Origin: an uncultured Bacilli bacterium
GTDB lineage: Bacteria > Bacillota_I > Bacilli_A > RF39 > UBA660
NCBI GenBank assembly: GCA_947630435.1
Contig: CANRHO010000009.1
Coordinates: 1-16,978 of the forward strand
DNA length: 16,978 nt
Direction of reading: 5' to 3'
The position numbers and the translations under genes are program-made. The notes beneath the pieces were generated by a model. The model did not search any database. It was given only the letters and a program-made list of their open reading frames with translations, and had not been told where the DNA came from. This document shows, one piece after another, positions 1-6,674 of this stretch. Positions within the stretch are counted from its first letter, which is position 1; each line of letters starts with the position of its first letter.

Positions 1-2559
1 GATCAAAAAACAACTAATAATAATCCAAGGTCAACCGTTGGTACCGTAACCGAAATATATGATTATTTAAGACTTTTATTTGCTAGAATAGGAGTACCAT
101 ATTGTCCAAATCATAATGTACCTATAAAAAGTCAGTCGATTGAAGAAATGACTACACAGATAATGAATGAGGAAGATGGTACGAAGTTAATTATTGAATC
201 ACCTGTTGTTTATGGACAAAAAGGAACGTTTAAAGAACTACTTGATTCTTTAAGAAAAGATGGATATGTAAGAGTTAAAATTGATGGTGATACAAAAGAT
301 TTAAGCGAAGCAATAAGTTTAGACAAAAACAAAAAGCATAATATATTAGTAGTAATAGATAGGGTTATAAAAAAGGAAGAAGCAAGGGGAAGAATATATG
401 AGGCAATAGAGCTTGCTTGTAAGTTATCTAAGGGAAAAGCCGTTGTGGAAATTCCAGGACGTGAGGAAATCGTTATGAGTGAGTCTTTTGCATGCCCTCA
501 TTGTGATTTTTCATTAGAAGAATTAGAACCTAGAATATTTAGTTTTAATGCACCATATGGTTCGTGTCCTGATTGTAAAGGATTAGGATTTAAACAGAAA
601 ATAAGTGAGGAATTAATAATCCCAGATAAAGAGAAAACCTTAATAAGGGGAGGAATAGAACCTCTTTCTGGAATGGATGATCAAAACATTTACATAAAAA
701 AACTCGAGATAGTTTGTGATAAGTATAAAATTGATATGAATAAAAAAATGAAGGATTTAACAAAAAAGGAACTTGATATTATCCTTCGTGGAACAACAGA
801 AAACATAGAATTTAAATTTAAGACTAGAAGCGGGAATGAAATGAATAGTTTCGAGCCATATGAAGGGGTTTTAAATAATTTAGAAAGAAGATACTTCGAA
901 ACTAATAGCGAGTTTATAAGAGAGTGGCTTGGAAAGTACATGGTAGAACTTACTTGCCCTACTTGTCATGGTAAAAGATTAAAAGAAAACGTTTTATCAG
1001 TATTAATAAATAAGAAAAACATAATTAATTTAACTGATATGAACATAGATAAACTATATGATTTTTTTGATAAATTAAAACTAAGTAAAGAAAAAGAAGA
1101 AATCGCAAGATTGCTTATTAAAGAGATAAAATCAAGATTAGAGTTTTTGCATAACGTAGGTTTAGGATACTTAACATTATCACGAAGTGCCGGAACATTA
1201 TCGGGTGGAGAGGCACAAAGAATAAGACTTGCAACTCAAATAGGTTCAAATTTAACTGGGGTTTTATACGTTTTAGATGAACCTTCAATCGGGCTTCATC
1301 AAAGAGATAATCAAAGATTAATTGATTCTTTATTAAAAATGAGAGATTTAGGTAATACGCTAATCGTTGTAGAACATGATACTGATACGATGATGCAAGC
1401 TGATTACTTGGTGGATGTTGGTCCTGGTGCTGGCGATCATGGTGGAAAAATCGTTGCATGTGGTACTCCAAAAGATGTGATGAATAATATAAATAGTTTA
1501 ACAGGGGATTATTTGAGTGGAAGAAAAAAAATAGAAATTCCAAAAAAACGTCGCAAAGGAAATGGTAAGTATATTGAAATAAAGGGCGCTAAAGAAAATA
1601 ATTTAAAGAACATAAACGTTAAATTTCCTCTTGGTAAATTAATTTTAGTAACCGGAGTATCAGGTTCTGGCAAAAGCAGCTTAATAAATGAGATTTTGTA
1701 TAAGGCATTAGCATTAAATGTATATGGTTCTAGAGTTATACCCGGCAAGCATAAAAGTATAAAAGGAATAGAAAACATAGATAAAGTAATAGATATAACA
1801 CAAGATCCAATTGGAAGAACACCTAGAAGTAATCCTGCTACTTACGTTGGCGTTTTTGATGATATAAGGGATGTTTTTGCAAATACTAAAGAAGCTAAAA
1901 TACGTGGTTATGAAAAAGGAAGATTCTCATTTAACGTTAAAGGAGGAAGATGTGAAGCATGCTGGGGGGATGGCGTTAAGAAAATATCAATGAATTTTTT
2001 ACCAGACGTATATGTACCATGTGAAGTTTGCGGTGGAACTAGATTTAATAAAGAAACTTTAGAAGTAAAATATAAGAACAAAACCATTTATGATATACTT
2101 CAAATGAGAGTAGAACAGGCTTTAGATTTTTTTGAAAATCATCCAAAAATAAAAAGAAAATTACAAGTTTTAATGGATGTTGGTTTAGGGTATATAAAAC
2201 TAGGACAAAGCGCACCAACTTTATCAGGCGGAGAAGCATCGCGTGTTAAGCTGGCAAAAGAATTACAAAAAAAGCCTACTGGGAAAAGTGTGTTTATTTT
2301 AGATGAACCAACTACTGGACTTCATAGTGATGATATAAAAAAATTATTAGTTATTTTAAATAGAATCGTAGATAATGGTGATACTGTAATTGTAATAGAA
2401 CATAATTTAGATGTTATTAAAGTTGCGGATCATATAATTGATTTGGGTCCAGAAGGCGGAGATGAAGGCGGTTCTATCATTTGTGAAGGAACTCCAGAAA
2501 AGGTGGCAAAATGTAAAGAATCATACACAGGAGAATATTTAAGAAAATTATTAAAATAG
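1..2559 (+). CDS. uvrA: Excinuclease ABC subunit A, 5'-truncated by window edge
   Basis: UvrA is the DNA-damage sensor ATPase of nucleotide excision repair; its dimer scans DNA and loads UvrB. The reading frame is open from base 1, before the first internal ATG at 148, and the upstream residues (DQKTTNNNPRSTVGTVTEIY) are classic UvrA, so the gene enters from outside. 852 residues are present; the family is about 940, so roughly 90 N-terminal residues including the first Walker A are missing. Visible, in fragment numbering: zinc finger 1 (C165, C168, C189, C192), ABC signature LSGGEAQRIRL near 400, Walker B VLDEPSIGLH near 425, second Walker A GVSGSGKSS near 552-560, zinc finger 2 (C651, C654, C674, C677), second signature LSGGEASRVKL near 741 and Walker B LDEPTTGLH near 767. 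All are intact. It ends with TAG followed by an intrinsic terminator. Confidence 0.98.
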   Translation, partial: DQKTTNNNPRSTVGTVTEIYDYLRLLFARIGVPYCPNHNVPIKSQSIEEMTTQIMNEEDGTKLIIESPVVYGQKGTFKELLDSLRKDGYVRVKIDGDTKDLSEAISLDKNKKHNILVVIDRVIKKEEARGRIYEAIELACKLSKGKAVVEIPGREEIVMSESFACPHCDFSLEELEPRIFSFNAPYGSCPDCKGLGFKQKISEELIIPDKEKTLIRGGIEPLSGMDDQNIYIKKLEIVCDKYKIDMNKKMKDLTKKELDIILRGTTENIEFKFKTRSGNEMNSFEPYEGVLNNLERRYFETNSEFIREWLGKYMVELTCPTCHGKRLKENVLSVLINKKNIINLTDMNIDKLYDFFDKLKLSKEKEEIARLLIKEIKSRLEFLHNVGLGYLTLSRSAGTLSGGEAQRIRLATQIGSNLTGVLYVLDEPSIGLHQRDNQRLIDSLLKMRDLGNTLIVVEHDTDTMMQADYLVDVGPGAGDHGGKIVACGTPKDVMNNINSLTGDYLSGRKKIEIPKKRRKGNGKYIEIKGAKENNLKNINVKFPLGKLILVTGVSGSGKSSLINEILYKALALNVYGSRVIPGKHKSIKGIENIDKVIDITQDPIGRTPRSNPATYVGVFDDIRDVFANTKEAKIRGYEKGRFSFNVKGGRCEACWGDGVKKISMNFLPDVYVPCEVCGGTRFNKETLEVKYKNKTIYDILQMRVEQALDFFENHPKIKRKLQVLMDVGLGYIKLGQSAPTLSGGEASRVKLAKELQKKPTGKSVFILDEPTTGLHSDDIKKLLVILNRIVDNGDTVIVIEHNLDVIKVADHIIDLGPEGGDEGGSIICEGTPEKVAKCKESYTGEYLRKLLK

Positions 2560-2591
2560 TTTTTAAGGGAATTTAGAAAAACATGTAGAAT

Positions 2592-2631
2592 AATAAGATA
2601 GAGATAAAAATAATCTTTATCTTATTTTTTT
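2592..2631 (+). terminator. Intrinsic terminator after uvrA
   Basis: A 14-bp stem pairs 2592-2605 with 2613-2626, with one G-T wobble and a 7-base A-rich loop. The 3' arm runs straight into a T tract (2625-2631). It closes the uvrA transcription unit. Confidence 0.85.
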
Positions 2632-2654
2632 ATGAATTATTTATTGCTTTTAAG

Positions 2655-2685
2655 TTAACTTTTATAGTTTTGAAAATGATAGAAT
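2655..2685 (+). promoter_or_regulatory. Extended -10 promoter for the HTH gene
   Basis: TGATAGAAT at 2677-2685 is an extended -10 (TGnTAnAAT type). TTAACT at 2655-2660 is a weak -35 at a long 19-base spacing. The inferred transcript would start near 2691, at the Shine-Dalgarno AAGAAAGGAG (2690-2699), giving a very short leader. The same TGATAGAAT string recurs at the parA promoter. Confidence 0.5.
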
Positions 2686-2707
2686 AATTAAGAAAGGAGT
2701 TGTTATA

Positions 2708-3124
2708 ATGGTTGAACCAGTAAATGTTTCCTGGTCAAAAACAAAGAAAAACGTAGAAGAGATAATTGCTAAATATGTTTATTATAGCTTATCAGTTGAT
2801 AATAGCTCCACATCCAATATAAAAGAGAACTTTTTATTAGATGAATTAGATTTTGATAATTTAGATAATACTTATGTAAAAATAGAACCAGTAGAGCGAA
2901 AAAAACGAATAGATTTTATAAATTATTTTAGATTTTCTTTTAATAAACTTACTACCGAAGAAAGAAAAATTATATATTGGACATATTTAGATAAAGAAAA
3001 TAATTATGATGATAGATACATTGCAAATAACCTTGGATTTTCTTTAGGATATTATTATATAAAAAAGAAAGAAACATTAATAAGGTTTGCTTATTGCCTT
3101 GGTGTAGAAGAACTTAGTGAATAA
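2708..3124 (+). CDS. ArpU-like / sigma-region-4-like HTH protein
   Basis: A 138-residue soluble protein with no signal peptide or membrane segment. Residues 1-60 are acidic and helix-rich with a low-complexity Asp/Asn/Ser stretch (31-55). Residues 81-128 (LTTEERKIIYWTYLD, then NNYDDRYIANNLGFS) have the layout of a sigma-70 region 4 helix-turn-helix: a 'tee' helix, a turn and a recognition helix. This resembles ArpU-family phage-derived transcription regulators and small sigma-like proteins common in Firmicute mobile regions. It has its own terminator-isolated promoter and a strong RBS (AAAGGAG, 2693-2699), and ends 69 bases before the RiPP operon, which it might control. The family call rests on pattern only; target and function are unknown. 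Confidence 0.6.
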   Translation: MVEPVNVSWSKTKKNVEEIIAKYVYYSLSVDNSSTSNIKENFLLDELDFDNLDNTYVKIEPVERKKRIDFINYFRFSFNKLTTEERKIIYWTYLDKENNYDDRYIANNLGFSLGYYYIKKKETLIRFAYCLGVEELSE

Positions 3125-3145
3125 AAAATTTAAAACATACAATTA

Positions 3146-3176
3146 TTGACAATTATTTTATTTAATAAAATATATT
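3146..3176 (+). promoter_or_regulatory. Likely promoter of the RiPP operon
   Basis: A perfect -35 TTGACA lies at 3146-3151. The -10 is less certain in an all-AT stretch: AATATA (3169-3174) gives a 17-base spacer, TATATT (3171-3176) a 19-base spacer. It sits between the HTH gene stop and the GNAT ATG, followed by a strong RBS (AGGAGG, 3184-3189). Confidence 0.5.
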
Positions 3177-3193
3177 ATTAAAAAGGAGGCGGC

Positions 3194-3655
3194 ATGAAAA
3201 TAAATATAGTTAAGGCTGATTATAAGCTTGCAAAACAAGCGAATACATTGTTAACCAAATTAATAGTTGATGAAAAAAAATATGATGAGAATATAAATGA
3301 AAATTGCATTGTTAAATCGTTATATGAAAAATTTTTTGATAATAATGATGTTTGTCTTTTAATTGCAATGAATAAAGGTGAGGCATTAGGTTATATTTAT
3401 GGTTATATTCAAAACAATGGAGACGCTAAACTTAAAAAAACAGCTGTTTTAGATGCATTATATGTAGAAGAAAATTTTAGGAATAAAGGGGTTGCCAAAG
3501 AACTTATAGATGCATTTAACAACTGGGCTAAAAGTAATGGTTTGAATTATATAGAACTAAAGGTATGTAAAGATAATATAAAAGCAATTAATTTATATGA
3601 AAAAATTGGTTTTAAAACAAGTAAAATCATTATGGAAAATAAGGTAGGTGATTAA
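3194..3655 (+). CDS. GNAT-family N-acetyltransferase
   Basis: A 153-residue acetyl-CoA-dependent acyltransferase of the GNAT fold. Residues 85-91 (VLDALYV) form the central beta strand; R96-NKGVAKELI (96-105) is the acetyl-CoA pyrophosphate-binding motif A (R/QxxGxG/A). 'KDNIKAINLYEKIGF' (126-140) is the typical C-terminal motif with conserved Asn and Tyr (N133, Y135). The RBS is strong (AGGAGG with 4-base spacing). Its stop codon abuts the radical SAM ATG with no gap, so it is co-translated with the maturase. Substrate cannot be read from sequence; acetylation of the modified peptide, or of a cellular target for self-protection, is inference from context. Confidence 0.9.
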   Translation: MKINIVKADYKLAKQANTLLTKLIVDEKKYDENINENCIVKSLYEKFFDNNDVCLLIAMNKGEALGYIYGYIQNNGDAKLKKTAVLDALYVEENFRNKGVAKELIDAFNNWAKSNGLNYIELKVCKDNIKAINLYEKIGFKTSKIIMENKVGD

Positions 3656-4999
3656 ATGTTTTTATCTAAGTTCTTTCATTATGTGAAATTAAATAACAAT
3701 TTGTATGCAATTTATAATTCGTTAGTAATGGAAATAGCATATGTTGATAAGGCAAAGTATGAAGAAATATTAAAAATAAGAGTTCCTAAAAAAGAAATAG
3801 AAAAATTAAGAAAAATAGGAATTTACGTTGACGATTATAATAAAGATAAGCAAGCTCTACAAGTGGTAAAAAATAGATATAACAAAGTTACCGGGAAAAT
3901 AAATATTATGTACTTTATTTTAAGTTCGGCTTGTAATTTAGGATGTAAGTATTGCTTTATAGAAAACTGTCAGTTTAATAATAAAAAAGAAGTTAACATG
4001 TCAAAACAAACAGCACTATCTGCATTGATTAAATATACTGAATACTTAAAACAAAATAAATTAAGAGGATCTGTTATTTTTTATGGTGGAGAACCATTAA
4101 TTAATTGGGATGTTATTAAGTGTGTTTTAATTAAATCTAAGAGTTTAAATTCCCCAATTGATTTTTCTATGGTTACTAATGCGACTTTGCTTGATGATGA
4201 AAAAATAGCCTTTTTAGCAAAATATAAAGTAGAAATAGGTATATCCATAGATGGACCTAAGATTTTAAATGATAAAAACAGGTTATATAAGGTTGGCAAT
4301 AAAAGCGTTTATGATGAAGTTATTAAAAAATTTCCTATGCTGGAAGCAAAAAAATGCAAATATGGATTATCAATAACTGTTTCTGAAGATTTATTAAATA
4401 TGCAAGAAGATGTTATTGATTGGTTAAAAAAACTAGGTGTTAAAAGTATTTTTTATAATTTATATCACTATACAAGTTATGATTCCAACTGGAAAAATTA
4501 TTATAAAAAGGCATGTAAATTCATAGTTAAATCTTATAATGTTTTATTAAAAAATAATATATATGACGGAAGAATAATGAGAAAAATAGATAGTTTTTAT
4601 AACAATGAATTTAAATTTTCTGATTGTGGTGCTATTGGAGCAAATCAATTAGCTATAAAACCAAATGGGGAAGTTTGTATTTGTCATGGATATTTAAAAA
4701 CTGATAAATATGTAATAGGAAACATTAATAAAGATTCTCTTGAAACAATAATGGATTCTGAAGAAATTAAATTTTGGAAACATAGGTGCACTTTAAATAA
4801 TAAAAAATGCTTGAATTGTAAGGCTTTATTTATTTGCGGAGGAGGATGTGCTATTCAAGCTGAGGCTTTATTTAAAAATCGAAATGCAATAGATAAACCT
4901 TTTTGTATTCATACAAAACAAACGTTAAGATGGTTATTAAAAAGTGGATATTTAATGAGTAGCAAAAATAATGAAAAAGCAAAGGAGGTGAGACAATGA
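3656..4999 (+). CDS. Radical SAM/SPASM peptide maturase
   Basis: A 447-residue radical S-adenosylmethionine enzyme predicted to modify the adjacent Cys-rich peptide. Residues 1-75 form an N-terminal domain like the peptide-handling domain of RiPP maturases. The core has the [4Fe-4S] motif C93-x3-C97-x2-C100 (in CNLGCKYCF), GGEP at 144-147 (SAM binding), TNAT (174-177) and SIDGP (197-201). A SPASM/twitch domain follows with further Cys at 324, 341, 343, 378, 385, 388, 394, 398 and 417 (CLNCKALFICGGGC), enough for two auxiliary clusters. It looks closest to maturases of Clostridial Cys-rich peptides (CcpM/CLI_3235-like or sactipeptide/ranthipeptide enzymes), which form thioether links from Cys; the exact chemistry is inference. 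Its TGA overlaps the precursor's ATG (ATGA). Confidence 0.93.
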   Translation: MFLSKFFHYVKLNNNLYAIYNSLVMEIAYVDKAKYEEILKIRVPKKEIEKLRKIGIYVDDYNKDKQALQVVKNRYNKVTGKINIMYFILSSACNLGCKYCFIENCQFNNKKEVNMSKQTALSALIKYTEYLKQNKLRGSVIFYGGEPLINWDVIKCVLIKSKSLNSPIDFSMVTNATLLDDEKIAFLAKYKVEIGISIDGPKILNDKNRLYKVGNKSVYDEVIKKFPMLEAKKCKYGLSITVSEDLLNMQEDVIDWLKKLGVKSIFYNLYHYTSYDSNWKNYYKKACKFIVKSYNVLLKNNIYDGRIMRKIDSFYNNEFKFSDCGAIGANQLAIKPNGEVCICHGYLKTDKYVIGNINKDSLETIMDSEEIKFWKHRCTLNNKKCLNCKALFICGGGCAIQAEALFKNRNAIDKPFCIHTKQTLRWLLKSGYLMSSKNNEKAKEVRQ

Positions 5000-5175
5000 G
5001 ATTTTTTGATAAAAATGATGTAAAAAGCAAAGTCATAAGGGCAACAGAAGTTTATGCATCAGTATGTAGTAGTTGTGCTTGTGGCGGTGGTGTTGGTTCT
5101 TGTAATACCACTTGCAAGGGATGTAAGGATAAGAATCAAAACATTAAAGAAGTTAGAAAAATTTATAGTAAATAA
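4996..5175 (+). CDS. Cys-rich RiPP precursor peptide, 59 aa
   Basis: A small ORF overlapping the maturase stop by ATGA. Its Shine-Dalgarno is near-ideal (AAAGGAGGTGA, 4981-4991), 5 bases from the ATG and much better than the maturase's own, suggesting high expression. Residues 1-23 (MRFFDKNDVKSKVIRATEVY then ASV) are charged and Cys-free, like a leader. Residues 24-43 are the core VCSSCACGGGVGSCNTTC plus KGC, with Cys at 24, 27, 29, 36, 40 and 43 (CxxCxCx6Cx3CxxC) and a Gly-rich loop. A 16-residue Lys-rich tail follows. This is the composition of a substrate for a radical SAM/SPASM thioether-forming enzyme. It does not match the highly conserved SCIFF consensus that I recall. Product and activity are unknown. 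Confidence 0.87.
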   Translation: MRFFDKNDVKSKVIRATEVYASVCSSCACGGGVGSCNTTCKGCKDKNQNIKEVRKIYSK

Positions 5176-5198
5176 GGACTTGCTATGTCCTTGTTTTT
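5171..5198 (+). terminator. Hairpin/attenuator overlapping the precursor stop
   Basis: AAGGAC (5174-5179) pairs with GTCCTT (5187-5192) around a 7-base loop, extended by wobble and A-T pairs (5171-5173 with 5193-5195) and followed by a T run (5194-5198). It overlaps the precursor's TAA. As it lies inside the cluster with no promoter seen before the next gene, it probably acts as a partial terminator or mRNA 3'-end stabiliser that lowers amidohydrolase expression relative to the precursor (inference). Confidence 0.65.
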
Positions 5199-5220
5199 CA
5201 TTTGATTAAGGTGGGAAAAT

Positions 5221-6171
5221 ATGATAATAGATGCACATAGTCATATAGGGGTTGATTATTATTTTAATGAGGTGTCTTTGCCTGAATATGATAATTTTTG
5301 TCAACAAAATAATATTGACATTGGATTTTTAATGCCTATGCCATGGCCAGTATTAATAGATAACAAAGTAAAAACTTGTAGTTTATTATGGAGTCATGAT
5401 AATTATAGAAAAATTAATTACTATAGACAAAAAAATTATTTAGGTAAGGTTACAATCGAAGAGATATCATCTAATCCGTATAAACAGGTAAATGAATATT
5501 ATTATAATATGATTTCAAAGGAATCTACTAAAACTAAAATCTATTTTATACCAATGATTCATGGTGTTTTAGACGAACCCTCATATGTTGATGATTTAAT
5601 AAAGAAAACCAAACCAAAAGCTGTTAAATTTCATGGCTTTAGCAGTGGATTTTTTGCAGAAGATGTGAAGCCTGAATTGATAGAAATTTTTAAGTATTAT
5701 GACATTCCAATAATTTTGCATACATCTGTTTACAACTATGATGATGGTTATGGTTTTCAAACTAAATATTGGAGAAATAAATGTTCTCCAAGTAATTGGA
5801 TTAGATTTTTAATTGATAATAATTTAAAGGGAACATTAAATCATGGTGCTTGTTTAGATGTGGATTCTATAAAATTGGTAAATAAAAGCGAAAATATAAT
5901 GATCGGATTAGGTCCGGATCTTGATATCTCACATGACCCGTATAAAGTTTGCACTCCTAAGAGGCAATTTCTTGAAGAAGGATATCTTAAAATTATAAAA
6001 AGACTTGTATTAGCAGATAAATTGCTTTTTGATTTAGATTACTGTTGGAACATAGATTGTGATTCTAAAATTGATTATAATTCTCAAAATAGAATACAAG
6101 ATACCTGGGTTTATGCTGATTGTGAGAAAATTTTATCTGAAAACGCCAAAAGATTTTACAAGCTTATTTAA
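5221..6171 (+). CDS. TIM-barrel metal-dependent amidohydrolase (Amidohydro_2-like)
   Basis: A 316-residue cytosolic hydrolase. It opens with the metal-binding strand IIDAHSHIG (H6, H8); further likely ligands are K136/H138 (VKFHG), H167 (IILHTS), H208 (LNHGACLD) and D271/D273 (LFDLDY), with the family-typical end ILSENAKRFYKL (304-315). This order matches amidohydrolase family 2 (PF04909-type), which includes C-C and C-N bond hydrolases/decarboxylases. The RBS is AAGGTGGG (5208-5215). It lies 45 bases after the precursor with only a weak hairpin between, so it probably belongs to the same transcript. A role in processing or tailoring the peptide is possible but unproven; an unrelated metabolic job is the alternative. 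Confidence 0.85.
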   Translation: MIIDAHSHIGVDYYFNEVSLPEYDNFCQQNNIDIGFLMPMPWPVLIDNKVKTCSLLWSHDNYRKINYYRQKNYLGKVTIEEISSNPYKQVNEYYYNMISKESTKTKIYFIPMIHGVLDEPSYVDDLIKKTKPKAVKFHGFSSGFFAEDVKPELIEIFKYYDIPIILHTSVYNYDDGYGFQTKYWRNKCSPSNWIRFLIDNNLKGTLNHGACLDVDSIKLVNKSENIMIGLGPDLDISHDPYKVCTPKRQFLEEGYLKIIKRLVLADKLLFDLDYCWNIDCDSKIDYNSQNRIQDTWVYADCEKILSENAKRFYKLI

Positions 6172-6208
6172 AAATAAATAATAATATTAATATAAATTAT
6201 TATCAATG

Positions 6209-6217
6209 TGTTATAAT
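6209..6217 (+). promoter_or_regulatory. Extended -10 promoter of yvlD-lgt-trxB operon
   Basis: TGTTATAAT at 6209-6217 is a perfect extended -10 (TGnTATAAT); no good -35 is seen upstream in the AT-only stretch 6172-6200, which also contains a weak ATAATAA/TTATTAT inverted repeat without a T tract. Transcription would begin near 6224, about 9 bases before the chosen ATG. Confidence 0.65.
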
Positions 6218-6232
6218 TGTATTGGTGATTAT

Positions 6233-6673
6233 ATGAAAGTTATAGTAGTAAATGAAAAGAAACAGAAAAAAAGTAGCAACCAAATAGAATATCGTTTAAA
6301 CTTGTTTTTAGAATGGTTAATATACATGTTTGGATATGCAATTGTTTTGTTAATTACATCAAACTTATTTAGATCTTTATATGTTGAAAATTTTATATAT
6401 GGTTTTTTAGCGGCAATTATTATATACGTATTAAATAAAACAATAAAACCATTTTTAGTAACCATATCGTTACCATTAATAGGTATGTCTTTAGGTTTGT
6501 TTTATTTTGTTATCAATGTTATCATATTATTATTAGTTGATTTTATTTTGGGAAAACATTTTTATTTAACCGGTTTTTTCTCACCAATAATAGTATCTAT
6601 TTTTATAAGTGTGATGAATGTTTTTATGGAAAATTTAATAATAAAACCATTAATAGAAAGGTGTAAAAGATAA
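6233..6673 (+). CDS. YvlD / PF04020-type integral membrane protein
   Basis: A 146-residue membrane protein of the 'phage holin family 4-2' (PF04020), a housekeeping Bacilli family (YvlD-like) despite its name. Four hydrophobic segments lie near 27-47, 52-68, 76-104 and 114-135. The family hallmark is residues 68-90 (NKTIKPFLVTISLPL then IGMSLGLF), with Lys-Pro and Leu-Pro turns. An in-frame ATG exists at 6206, but it precedes the -10 TATAAT (6212-6217), so 6233 is the first usable start; its RBS is only GGTG. In Bacilli this gene commonly sits between uvrA and hprK-lgt, as here except that hprK is missing. It leads the operon, one base before lgt. Molecular function is unknown; phage lysis is unlikely. 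Confidence 0.85.
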   Translation: MKVIVVNEKKQKKSSNQIEYRLNLFLEWLIYMFGYAIVLLITSNLFRSLYVENFIYGFLAAIIIYVLNKTIKPFLVTISLPLIGMSLGLFYFVINVIILLLVDFILGKHFYLTGFFSPIIVSIFISVMNVFMENLIIKPLIERCKR

Positions 6674-6674
6674 T

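Noticed and set aside
4996..5175. Precursor as a SCIFF peptide
   Set aside because: SCIFF peptides are about 46 residues with a strongly conserved sequence; the Cys spacing and the tail here differ.
6206..6232. Upstream ATG for the YvlD-like gene
   Set aside because: It precedes the TATAAT at 6212-6217, so it would not be in the transcript; 6233 is used.
6233..6673. Holin-family protein as evidence of a prophage
   Set aside because: PF04020/YvlD members are housekeeping genes beside lgt in Bacilli; no other phage genes are present, the ArpU-like HTH apart.
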